Shown here: positions 1 to 4,980 of the stretch, in pieces | Position numbering within the stretch: position 1 is the first letter of the stretch | Layout of the letters: every line of letters starts with the position of its first letter | NCBI GenBank assembly: GCA_937981305.1 | Contig: CALJPB010000229.1 | Span: 1 to 8,425 of the forward strand | DNA length: 8,425 bases | DNA from: an uncultured Selenomonas sp. | GTDB lineage: Bacteria > Bacillota > Negativicutes > Selenomonadales > Selenomonadaceae | Reading direction: 5' to 3' | Translations under genes and position numbers: made by a program | The notes under the pieces: generated by a model | The model's input: the letters and a program-made list of their open reading frames with translations, nothing else | What the model was told of the DNA's origin: nothing | The model's database searches: none

Positions 1-1061
1 GCAGCGTTTGCCTTCTCCTGCGTCTGGACGCTGAGAACCTGACCGTCCGTGCCCTTGACACCGAGAGCGAGGGAGCGCATATCCGTCATGCTGACCTTGA
101 TCGCCTGGTTCGCCTTGACACCCGTCTGGAGGACGAGGGAGTTGTCGGCGGACTTGTTCTCTGCGCGGATGCGCTCGTTGAACGCGTCGAGCGCCGTATT
201 CGCCGTCTTGCGGATCGCACCCGTGTTGTCCGTAATCGAGATCGTGAAGGACGAGATCTGAGCCTTCGTGCCCGCACCGGCAGCCGTCAGCGTGAGAGCC
301 GTCTTGTTGTCCGCCGTGTAGACCGTGTTGCCCGCCTTGTCAAGGCCGACCATCGGCTCGTTCTTCGTGCTGACAACGAGATCCGTGCCACCCTGCGACT
401 CCGTGCCGTTGAACGCCGTGCTCTTGATGATGTCGGAGAGCGCATTCGTGCCGACCTTGAACGTTGTCGTGTAGGTCTTGCCCTCACGGACGTAGGACAG
501 CGTGACGTTATCCGTCTTCTGGATGTTGAGACCCTCATCCGTACGGCTCTTGAGCTCCGTCAGAGCGGAAGCCCACTTCGAGTCCACGCTCAGCGCCGTG
601 TTCGTCAGCGCCGTGCAGGTCGCCGTACCCTTGCTGTTGCGCGAGCCATCGACGAGGTACTTGCCGTTGTACGTTGCAAGCGCGTTGTCGTCGATCTGGT
701 CAACCATCTGGTTGATCTCTTTCTGGATCGTACGGCGATCCTCATCCGTGTTCGTGTCGTTCGCCGCGTTGATTGCCTTCTCCTTGAGGGTCTTGAGGAT
801 CTCGACCGTGCTGGAGACAGCGCCCTCAGCGGTGCGCATCATGCTGTTGCCGTTCTGCGTGTTCTGGTTGTCCTGATCGAGCGAACGGATCTGGACGCGC
901 ATACGCTCGGAGATCGCATACCCGGACGCATCGTCGCCCGCGCTGTTGATCTTCATGCCCGAGGAAACCTTCTGGAGGCTCTTGCTGAGTGCCGACTGGT
1001 TCTTGTTCAGGATGTTGAGCGTGTTGACCGCCGACATGTTGTTCTTAACTACCATTGCCAT
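1..1061 (-). CDS. fliC: Flagellin, filament subunit (3' end cut by window edge)
   Basis: This gene encodes the subunit of the flagellar filament, exported through the flagellar type III channel and polymerised under the FliD cap. The frame is open from ATG 1061 to the window edge and gives 353 residues. The N-terminal D0/D1 region (about residues 1-140) is classical: MAMVVKNNMSAVNTLN, then KVSSGMKINSAGDDASGYAI, then a helical stretch ending in TYNGKYLVDGS. Residues 141-300 are the variable exposed part. From about residue 308 the conserved C-terminal domain begins (VKANQAIKVSMTDMRSLALG) and is cut off, so the terminal D0 helix is missing. An AGGGAGG ribosome site lies 9 nt before the ATG; a second ATG at codon 3 is less well spaced. 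Two features are odd: a cysteine at residue 149, rare in flagellins, and a non-classical TLR5-contact segment at residues 89-98. The leader suggests CsrA control. The family call is very secure; whether the strain has further flagellin genes cannot be seen. Confidence 0.97.
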   Translation of the reverse strand, partial: MAMVVKNNMSAVNTLNILNKNQSALSKSLQKVSSGMKINSAGDDASGYAISERMRVQIRSLDQDNQNTQNGNSMMRTAEGAVSSTVEILKTLKEKAINAANDTNTDEDRRTIQKEINQMVDQIDDNALATYNGKYLVDGSRNSKGTATCTALTNTALSVDSKWASALTELKSRTDEGLNIQKTDNVTLSYVREGKTYTTTFKVGTNALSDIIKSTAFNGTESQGGTDLVVSTKNEPMVGLDKAGNTVYTADNKTALTLTAAGAGTKAQISSFTISITDNTGAIRKTANTALDAFNERIRAENKSADNSLVLQTGVKANQAIKVSMTDMRSLALGVKGTDGQVLSVQTQEKANA

Positions 1062-1070
1062 GTGTAAATT

Positions 1071-1078
1071 CCTCCCTG
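1071..1078 (-). promoter_or_regulatory. Flagellin Shine-Dalgarno overlapping a CsrA-type site
   Basis: On the minus strand these bases read CAGGGAGG, which serves as the flagellin ribosome site 9 nt before ATG 1061 and also matches the CsrA core CANGGANG exactly. In Bacillus subtilis CsrA blocks hag translation by binding a site over the Shine-Dalgarno sequence plus an upstream site. The same arrangement is inferred here. GGAGG itself supplies most of the pattern, so this site alone is weak evidence and gains weight from the two upstream sites. Confidence 0.6.
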
Positions 1079-1084
1079 GTGTGG

Positions 1085-1101
1085 TTCCGGTTCTTCCGGA
1101 A
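1085..1101 (-). other. Leader hairpin just upstream of flagellin ribosome site
   Basis: The arms ttccgg (1085-1090) and ccggaa (1096-1101) form a perfect 6-bp stem with a 5-nt loop in the flagellin leader. The stem ends 6 nt upstream of the ribosome site at 1071-1078. It could position or stabilise the regulatory region. There is no U-run after it, so it is not a terminator. Confidence 0.45.
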
Positions 1102-1114
1102 GTTGAATGTATGT

Positions 1115-1132
1115 GCGGACATCCGTGCCCGC
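1115..1132 (-). promoter_or_regulatory. Candidate CsrA site in a hairpin loop, flagellin leader
   Basis: The minus strand carries CACGGATG (1127-1120), an exact CANGGANG match. It is flanked by GCGG (1132-1129) and CCGC (1118-1115), which can form a 4-bp all-GC stem presenting the GGA in a 10-nt loop. GGA in a loop is the preferred presentation for CsrA binding. The site lies about 45 nt upstream of the Shine-Dalgarno site, a reasonable distance for one CsrA dimer to bridge both. The stem is short, so the structure is tentative. Confidence 0.5.
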
Positions 1133-1165
1133 TGTATAATAGGCAAGTGACGCGTCTATCCTGAC

Positions 1166-1195
1166 CGGCTGCTAGCTAGCCGTCCATGGCAGCCG
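1166..1195 (-). promoter_or_regulatory. Leader hairpin with CsrA-type motif in its loop
   Basis: The arms at 1166-1172 (cggctgc) and 1189-1195 (gcagccg) give a perfect 7-bp stem. The 16-nt loop of the transcript begins with CATGGACG (1188-1181), an exact CANGGANG match with GGA unpaired. The rest of the loop is a GCTAGCTA palindromic stretch. Just 3' in the transcript lies CAGGATAG (1163-1156), a weaker site with an AGGA core. This is a good candidate for the upstream CsrA anchor in the flagellin leader. Confidence 0.5.
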
Positions 1196-1227
1196 CCCCG
1201 CTTGCTTATTATCGCCTTACATAAAGT

Positions 1228-1253
1228 ATATCGTCATGCAAAGGACATACTTA
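1228..1253 (-). promoter_or_regulatory. Candidate sigma-28 (SigD/FliA) promoter for flagellin
   Basis: On the minus strand TAAG (1253-1250) is followed by a 14-nt spacer and GACGATAT (1235-1228). The Bacillus SigD consensus is TAAA, 14-16 nt, GCCGATAT, so this is 3/4 and 7/8. A second -10-like GGCGATAA (1216-1209) lies downstream but has no convincing -35. Transcription would start near 1221, leaving a leader of about 160 nt. Sigma-28 control of flagellin is the rule in flagellated bacteria, which supports the call. Confidence 0.45.
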
Positions 1254-1270
1254 AGTAATTGGCTGCAAAT

Positions 1271-1299
1271 ATTTTACTTTTTTTCGTACCGTTTGTCAA
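1271..1299 (-). promoter_or_regulatory. Near-consensus sigma-A promoter upstream of flagellin
   Basis: On the minus strand TTGACA (1299-1294, 6/6) is followed by exactly 17 nt and TAAAAT (1276-1271, 5/6 to TATAAT). The spacer includes an A-rich run. It starts about 22 nt after the stop codon of the fliT-like gene and reads towards flagellin, with an expected start near 1264 and a leader of about 200 nt. No terminator is seen between the fliT-like gene and this promoter, so read-through from upstream may add to it. Confidence 0.7.
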
Positions 1300-1320
1300 G
1301 GGACTGCGCCAATGCCCCAC

Positions 1321-1665
1321 TCAATACCTGCGGTTCAAATGTGAGCCGAGCGGGCTCGCCCCCGTAAGGTCGTAGCTGTGGACGGCGGCGTTCTGCCGGC
1401 GCGAACGGTTCAGCCACGCGCGTGCCTTGTATTGAATCTGCATCTCAAGCGGTGTCAACTCCGCCTCCAATGCCGGCCACTCTGCGCCGCCCCGATAGGG
1501 ATCGGTGGAGAGCTCCTTGAGGAGGTTCACAACCTGTTCGCGCTGGTCGACGAGGCCAATGAAGGTGTCGATCTCATCTGCATCCACGAATTTCATCATC
1601 TCATGCGTGAGCATACGGTACTTCTCCCAGAGGACGCGTGCCGCTGCATAGCTCTCATCCGGCAT
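1321..1665 (-). CDS. fliT: FliT-like flagellar export chaperone
   Basis: This predicts a 114-residue, mostly helical, soluble cytoplasmic protein. FliT proteins are small helical chaperones that bind FliD before export. The stretch RMLTHEMMKFVDADEIDTFI and the following LVDQREQVVNLLKEL resemble the FliT helix pattern, in which a short acidic segment is followed by a conserved Arg-Gln/Glu in an amphipathic helix. Length is as expected (about 110 residues in Bacillus FliT), and the position directly after fliS matches Bacillus fliD-fliS-fliT. I chose ATG 1665 because AAGGGAG (1680-1674) lies 8 nt upstream; an ATG at 1707 would overlap fliS by 53 nt, against 11 nt here, and lacks this spacing. 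The 11-nt overlap with fliS suggests coupled translation. Sequence similarity in this family is low, so the name rests largely on context. Confidence 0.65.
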   Translation of the reverse strand: MPDESYAAARVLWEKYRMLTHEMMKFVDADEIDTFIGLVDQREQVVNLLKELSTDPYRGGAEWPALEAELTPLEMQIQYKARAWLNRSRRQNAAVHSYDLTGASPLGSHLNRRY

Positions 1666-2071
1666 AGATGCCGCTCCCTTCCATGCCCTGCGCCCCTTTT
1701 TCCTCACGTGCCTTTTTCATCGCCTGCGCCCACGCATCGCGAAGCTCGGTCATGATGTCGGTCGCCTCCTGGATGATCTCTGGGCTGCTCTTCATGTTGC
1801 CCTCGACCAGCCGATCATACGCATAGTTGTAGAGTGGCATGAGCTGATGTGAGATCTCATAGTCCATGTTGAGGGTGATGCGGAACTCGGAGATGATGCT
1901 CTGCGCCTTTTGGAGCGAGATGTTCGATGCCTCGTAGTTCTTCTCCGCGAGGTATTCGACCCCCTCTTTGATGAACTTGAGACAGCCGTTGTAGAGCATG
2001 AGTGTCAGAGCCTCCGGGGTTGCCGTCATGATCTGCTGCCTTTTATACGCCTCCGCAGCACTGTTTACCAT
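1655..2071 (-). CDS. fliS: Flagellin export chaperone FliS
   Basis: FliS binds the C-terminal part of flagellin in the cytoplasm, prevents premature polymerisation and helps deliver it to the export gate. The 138-residue product carries family hallmarks: AYKRQQIMTATPEALTLMLY near the N-terminus (residues 8-27), then NGCLKFIK, a central KAQSIISEFR helix, EISHQLMPLYNYAYDRLVEG, and TELRDAW near residue 110. The length is normal for the family. The C-terminal tail (about 117-138) is Gly/Lys-rich and variable. The gene begins 18 nt after the fliD stop, and its ribosome site sits in a small hairpin, so translation may depend on ribosomes finishing fliD. Its end overlaps the fliT-like gene. In other bacteria FliS also binds FliW or competes for flagellin, linking it to the FliW-CsrA switch. 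The identification is secure. Confidence 0.95.
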   Translation of the reverse strand: MVNSAAEAYKRQQIMTATPEALTLMLYNGCLKFIKEGVEYLAEKNYEASNISLQKAQSIISEFRITLNMDYEISHQLMPLYNYAYDRLVEGNMKSSPEIIQEATDIMTELRDAWAQAMKKAREEKGAQGMEGSGIYAG

Positions 2072-2087
2072 AGGAGAACCCTCCCTG
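2072..2087 (-). promoter_or_regulatory. fliS ribosome site in a short hairpin, CsrA-type motif
   Basis: The minus strand reads CAGGGAGG at 2087-2080, an exact CANGGANG match that is also the fliS Shine-Dalgarno site (8 nt to ATG 2071). GGAG (2084-2081) can pair with CTCC (2076-2073) across a GGTT loop, partly hiding the ribosome site between the fliD stop and the fliS start. This would favour coupling to fliD translation; CsrA control is possible but speculative. Confidence 0.35.
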
Positions 2088-2089
2088 CA

Positions 2090-3724
2090 TCACTTTCCGC
2101 TGAAGAAGCTGAACTGTGTCGAGAGACGCGCAATCGCTTCCTCCATCGCATTGTACTTCTTGTAGAGTTTGCTTTCGAACGACGACATAATTTTCTTGAA
2201 GTCGCTCATCTGCTTCTCGTAGTTCTGAATGAGCTTGCCAAGCTCACTGCGGTCGCTCTTGTCCGAGGCGACACCGGCGTGCCGCTCCAGCTCCTTGAGC
2301 CGTCCGCCGATCTTATTGAACAGACGCGAGGCGATGCCGCTCTTGCCGTAGTCGTCCTTCTCATCGCTGTATGAGATGAGCCGGTTGACGGCATCGGGTT
2401 CTGCCGCGACGGCATTCTTCAGCTTCGCCTCGTCGATCTGCAGATGCCCCGACTGATCCCTGACCGTGATGCCGATGGACGAGAGGGTGCTGTAGCGTCC
2501 CGGCACGGACTCCACACGGTTGATGACTGCATCGCGCAGATCGCCGACGATGGAACGCAGGAAGGAGTCGCGGTAGAGCAGCCCCTGCTTTGCCTTCGCG
2601 TTCCACTTCTCGACCTGCTCCTTCGACATACCGTCTTCCTGCGACTTTGTCAAAGGACCATAATCCTTATATCCCTTGTCGCCGTACCGCTTGTTGAGAT
2701 CGTCGAGGAGGGCATTGTACTCCTCGACGAACTTCTTGACGTTCTCGACGAGCTTGTCCTGATCCTGTGCGACGTTGATCTGCGCCGCGCCCGTCGTCGC
2801 CTTCTTAAATGTATAGGCGACACCGTTCACCTTCAGTTTGTTGTCCTGGAGGTTGCTGTAGGTACGGCCGTCGATCTTGACCGTGGCGTTCGTCCCCGCC
2901 GCCGTGAGCGAGGAGGTTGTGCCCGAGGTCGCCATGGTCGTAGCAGGACCGATGCTGCCGCCCGCAACCGTACCGAGCTTCAGATTGTTCAGCAGATCCG
3001 CCGTGCGTGCCGCCGACGGATCTGTGGTCTTGACCGACAGATCAATCTTGTTCGAGTCGCCCGTCTTGCTGTTGACGAGGGAGAATCCGTCCGAGACGGA
3101 GTCATAGTTCGCACGGATGTCGAGCGATGTCTTCTTACCGTCCGATCCGGTAAAGCGCGCGTTGTTGATGCGGTTCGCGAGATCGTTGAGCGTGAGGTTC
3201 TTCGTAAAGACTTCCTCCGCCGTAAAGGAGATCTCGGCGCTGCCCGTGCCGTTCGAAATCTTGAACTTGAGCGCCGTATCCCCAGGGGACATGCCGGGAG
3301 GCATCGTGCCGCCGAACGCCACGTCCTTGAGCATGACGCTCGTCTGTGCGCCCGTATTATTGCGTGCGATCTTCTGCCCCGCCGCCGTCATCAGATAGGC
3401 GTTCGATGCCGCCTGTGTGACCTCGACATTATGGGTCATCACGCCCGCCGTCGCATCTGCCGCCGCCGTGACCGCGTCAGCATTTGTGCTCGTCGTCGTC
3501 ATCGGATTCGTCGTCGAGCTCAGGCGGTAGTCCGACATCCGGCTTTTGAACGTATTCGTCTTGTCGTAGATGTTCGCGTACGCCTCTTTACGCCACTCCG
3601 CTTCGACTTCTTTCTTATAAATGCGATCGTATTTTTTCTGCTGCGAGATCATTCCGACCTTGACCAGCGACTCGACATCGAGCCCCGAGCCGGAAAGCCC
3701 GTAGATTCCTTTTGCTCCTGACAT
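2090..3724 (-). CDS. fliD: Flagellar filament cap protein FliD (HAP2)
   Basis: FliD is exported to the filament tip, where its ring inserts new flagellin subunits. The 544-residue product begins with the typical FliD N-terminal domain: GIYGLSGSGLDVESLVKVGM at residues 6-25, then a coiled-coil-prone stretch to about residue 70 and the EVTQAAS strand near 101-107. A Thr/Ala/Gly-rich variable middle (about 110-280) follows. The C-terminal domain starts near TVKIDGRTYSN (281) and includes FVEEYNALLDDLN, STLSSIGITV, and a final heptad-like helix ending RLSTQFSFFSGK. Length fits the family (about 450-550). No cysteine is present. GGAGG lies 5-6 nt before the ATG. The gene sits 18 nt after flaG and 18 nt before fliS, so flaG-fliD-fliS-fliT is probably one transcript. 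A long open frame on the opposite strand is only a shadow. The identification is secure. Confidence 0.96.
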   Translation of the reverse strand: MSGAKGIYGLSGSGLDVESLVKVGMISQQKKYDRIYKKEVEAEWRKEAYANIYDKTNTFKSRMSDYRLSSTTNPMTTTSTNADAVTAAADATAGVMTHNVEVTQAASNAYLMTAAGQKIARNNTGAQTSVMLKDVAFGGTMPPGMSPGDTALKFKISNGTGSAEISFTAEEVFTKNLTLNDLANRINNARFTGSDGKKTSLDIRANYDSVSDGFSLVNSKTGDSNKIDLSVKTTDPSAARTADLLNNLKLGTVAGGSIGPATTMATSGTTSSLTAAGTNATVKIDGRTYSNLQDNKLKVNGVAYTFKKATTGAAQINVAQDQDKLVENVKKFVEEYNALLDDLNKRYGDKGYKDYGPLTKSQEDGMSKEQVEKWNAKAKQGLLYRDSFLRSIVGDLRDAVINRVESVPGRYSTLSSIGITVRDQSGHLQIDEAKLKNAVAAEPDAVNRLISYSDEKDDYGKSGIASRLFNKIGGRLKELERHAGVASDKSDRSELGKLIQNYEKQMSDFKKIMSSFESKLYKKYNAMEEAIARLSTQFSFFSGK

Positions 3725-3742
3725 AGTTCCTCCTCCAGCCCC

Positions 3743-4171
3743 TTACGCCGTTCTGTCCAGGAAAGCACCGATCCAGTCGTGTACCTTTATCATGTGCTCC
3801 ACCATCGACTCGGGTGGAATCTCGCGCAGCACCTCGCCCGTCTTCTTGTCGAGCATCCGCACGGACATCACGTTGATCTCCTTGTGGTACTGGAACTGAA
3901 GATCCACGTTGATGTTGCGCATGATCTCATTGAGCTGCTCTGTGATGAATGCAGTCTGCTCCTCGGAGAGCGGCTCGTGCTGTGACAGTGCGTCCTCGGC
4001 ACTCTCATCCGCCGACGGCAGACTGCCTGTCGCAGGGACGTTCCCGTTCTTCGCGGCACCGATCTCCTGCTGTGCCGTCTCCGGCGTACGCTGCTCGGGC
4101 GCATCCGCACCCTTTCTCCCGGCGACGGCAACCGCTGCCGGCATGACATCCTGAACATTTTTTACGGTCAT
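3743..4171 (-). CDS. flaG: FlaG family flagellar protein
   Basis: FlaG proteins are small and are encoded beside fliD; in several bacteria they affect filament length, but their exact role is unsettled. The 142-residue product has two parts. Residues 1-70 are low-complexity, rich in Ala/Glu/Pro/Gln and probably disordered. Residues 70-142 match the conserved FlaG domain: EEQTAFITEQLNEIMRNINV, LQFQYHKEINVMSVRMLDKK, TGEVLREIPPESM, then HMIKVHDWIGAFLD. The pattern of hydrophobic strand, 'TGEVIREIPPE' turn and final amphipathic helix is diagnostic. The disordered head makes it longer than Bacillus YvyC (about 110). The ribosome site GGAGGGG lies 6 nt before the ATG. It probably heads the flaG-fliD-fliS-fliT unit, since 129 nt with promoter-like and structured sequence separate it from csrA. 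Confidence 0.92.
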   Translation of the reverse strand: MTVKNVQDVMPAAVAVAGRKGADAPEQRTPETAQQEIGAAKNGNVPATGSLPSADESAEDALSQHEPLSEEQTAFITEQLNEIMRNINVDLQFQYHKEINVMSVRMLDKKTGEVLREIPPESMVEHMIKVHDWIGAFLDRTA

Positions 4172-4179
4172 AAGGCACC

Positions 4180-4187
4180 CCTCCGTG
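4180..4187 (-). promoter_or_regulatory. flaG ribosome site with CsrA-type motif
   Basis: The minus strand reads CACGGAGG, an exact CANGGANG match overlapping the flaG Shine-Dalgarno sequence, 8 nt before ATG 4171. Its CACG is also the 3' arm of a stem in the leader (4184-4190). With csrA encoded immediately upstream on the same strand, CsrA control of flaG is plausible but untested, and the ribosome-site overlap makes a chance match easier. Confidence 0.4.
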
Positions 4188-4215
4188 CGTCCTCGGATGC
4201 ACGCACGCGCATCCG
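4184..4215 (-). other. Interleaved 7-bp stems (possible pseudoknot) in flaG leader
   Basis: Two perfect 7-bp complementarities are interleaved within 32 nt. The first pairs 4209-4215 (gcatccg) with 4194-4200 (cggatgc). The second pairs 4201-4207 (acgcacg) with 4184-4190 (cgtgcgt). In the transcript the order is A, B, A', B', with 1 nt between A and B, 0 between B and A', and 3 between A' and B'. That is the layout of an H-type pseudoknot, or else two mutually exclusive hairpins. The last arm takes the first G of the flaG GGAGG. The 3-nt loop is short for crossing a 7-bp stem, so alternating hairpins may be likelier. Confidence 0.4.
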
Positions 4216-4275
4216 CTCCGTTCTTCCTTGACGGTTTCCAATTGAGGGAAGCACTGATAAATTCACCCTGTGGAC

Positions 4276-4303
4276 ATATCTTTTTCTATCAGCGATTCCT
4301 TTA
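4276..4303 (-). promoter_or_regulatory. Weak candidate sigma-28 promoter for flaG-fliD-fliS-fliT
   Basis: On the minus strand TAAA (4303-4300, overlapping the csrA stop) is followed by 16 nt and AAAGATAT (4283-4276). Against TAAA, 14-16 nt, GCCGATAT, the -35 is perfect and the -10 matches only in GATAT. The gap 4172-4300 is locally AT-richer than the genes, and the equivalent Bacillus operon has its own SigD promoter. This remains a weak call. Confidence 0.25.
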
Positions 4304-4522
4304 TTTTCTGGGCAATGAGCTGAGGTCGAAATGCGCGGGGGCTGCCGCCGCCCGCTGGTTCTCCTCCTGGATTGCCCGATAGATCTCACCGCGGTAGATC
4401 TTGACGCTGCGCGGCGCATCAATGGCAATGCGCACGTTGTCGCCCTGCACCTCCACGATGTTGACGACAATGTTGTCGCCGATCATGATCTGCTGTCTGG
4501 GTTTGCGTGTCAGTACGAGCAT
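4301..4522 (-). CDS. csrA: Carbon storage regulator CsrA, RNA-binding translational repressor
   Basis: CsrA acts as a dimer that binds GGA motifs in mRNA leaders; in Firmicutes its main known job is to repress flagellin translation until FliW removes it. The 73-residue product begins MLVLTRKP and contains IMIGDNIVVNIVEVQGDNVR, then IAIDAPRSVKIYRGEIYRAI. The key RNA-binding residues Leu4, Arg6 and Arg44 are present. The C-terminal extension after EEN (residues 56-73, Ala-rich, ending DLSSLPRK) parallels the tail of Bacillus CsrA, the region FliW contacts. Its ATG overlaps the fliW stop as TAATG, and AAGGAGG lies 7 nt upstream, so translation is probably coupled. In Bacillus hag follows csrA; here the flaG-fliD-fliS-fliT genes lie in between. 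The identification is secure. Confidence 0.97.
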   Translation of the reverse strand: MLVLTRKPRQQIMIGDNIVVNIVEVQGDNVRIAIDAPRSVKIYRGEIYRAIQEENQRAAAAPAHFDLSSLPRK

Positions 4523-4968
4523 TACCTGCCCTCCTTCTCATCGGGGAACAGGCGGTGCTTCGTCGTATACGGGCTGCGGTCGAGCACGATCTGCTTGGCA
4601 CGGCGCGTTGCCACATTGACCACAATCGGTGCCATGAGATTCGCGGTAAGATCTCGGATCTCCGCACCTGCGAGGGTGAGGATCGCGTAGATCACCACCT
4701 CCTCGGGGGAGGTCAGCCCCAGCTCTTTTTCCACGTCGTCGTCGATGGTGAACTCATAGTCCGGGAAGAACACGAGCGGCATCGTCATGAGAAAGGCAAG
4801 GTCGGGTGTTTTTACCGACTGCAGAAAGACGTACGGACTGTCCTCCTCGTACGGAATGAGGATGAACTCCCGCTCCTCCTCGAATGCGGGAATCCCCGCG
4901 GCAAAGTGGATGATGGACTCCTCCGCCGCCTCGATCTCACCGAAGCGGCTCGTCATAATCTTCTTCAT
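4522..4968 (-). CDS. fliW: Flagellar assembly factor FliW, CsrA antagonist
   Basis: FliW binds flagellin in the cytoplasm; when flagellin is exported, freed FliW binds CsrA and lifts repression of flagellin mRNA. The 148-residue acidic product shows the family pattern: TSRFGEIEAAEESIIHFAAG, then GIPAFEEEREFILIPYEEDSP, FLQSVKTPDLAFLM, and DYEFTIDDDVEKELGL, followed by a strand with APIVVNVATRRAKQIVL. The IHFAAGIPAF turn and the FLQS...LAF segment are the most characteristic parts. I chose ATG 4968 because AGGAG lies 6 nt before it; an in-frame TTG one codon earlier would sit only 3 nt away. The gene starts 12 nt after the DUF6470 stop, and its TAA overlaps the csrA ATG by one base, so regulator and antagonist are made from adjacent coupled frames. 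Confidence 0.96.
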   Translation of the reverse strand: MKKIMTSRFGEIEAAEESIIHFAAGIPAFEEEREFILIPYEEDSPYVFLQSVKTPDLAFLMTMPLVFFPDYEFTIDDDVEKELGLTSPEEVVIYAILTLAGAEIRDLTANLMAPIVVNVATRRAKQIVLDRSPYTTKHRLFPDEKEGR

Positions 4969-4980
4969 CAATGACTCCTG

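Noticed and set aside
741..748. A further CANGGANG match (CACGGATG) inside the flagellin coding region
   Set aside because: It encodes part of the conserved NTDED stretch and lies deep in the coding sequence, so it is best seen as a background occurrence and a reminder that the motif is short.
1135..1140. Perfect TATAAT on the plus strand
   Set aside because: No -35 element at 16-18 nt, and it would read away from flagellin into a region with no plus-strand gene.
1666..1707. Longer start for the fliT-like gene at ATG 1707
   Set aside because: It would overlap fliS by 53 nt and lacks a well-spaced ribosome site, whereas ATG 1665 has AAGGGAG at 8 nt.
2444..3721. 425-codon open frame on the plus strand opposite fliD
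   Set aside because: It mirrors the fliD codon positions, has an Arg-rich, low-information composition and no recognised domain; GC-rich antisense frames commonly stay open by chance.
4254..4292. Inverted repeat ctgata/tatcag after csrA as a terminator
   Set aside because: The loop is 27 nt and no U-run follows on the transcript strand, so it does not resemble an intrinsic terminator.
4496..4498. CsrA residue 9 is Arg where many CsrA proteins have Gly
   Set aside because: This position varies among Firmicutes (Bacillus CsrA also lacks Gly there), and the key residues Leu4, Arg6 and Arg44 are intact.
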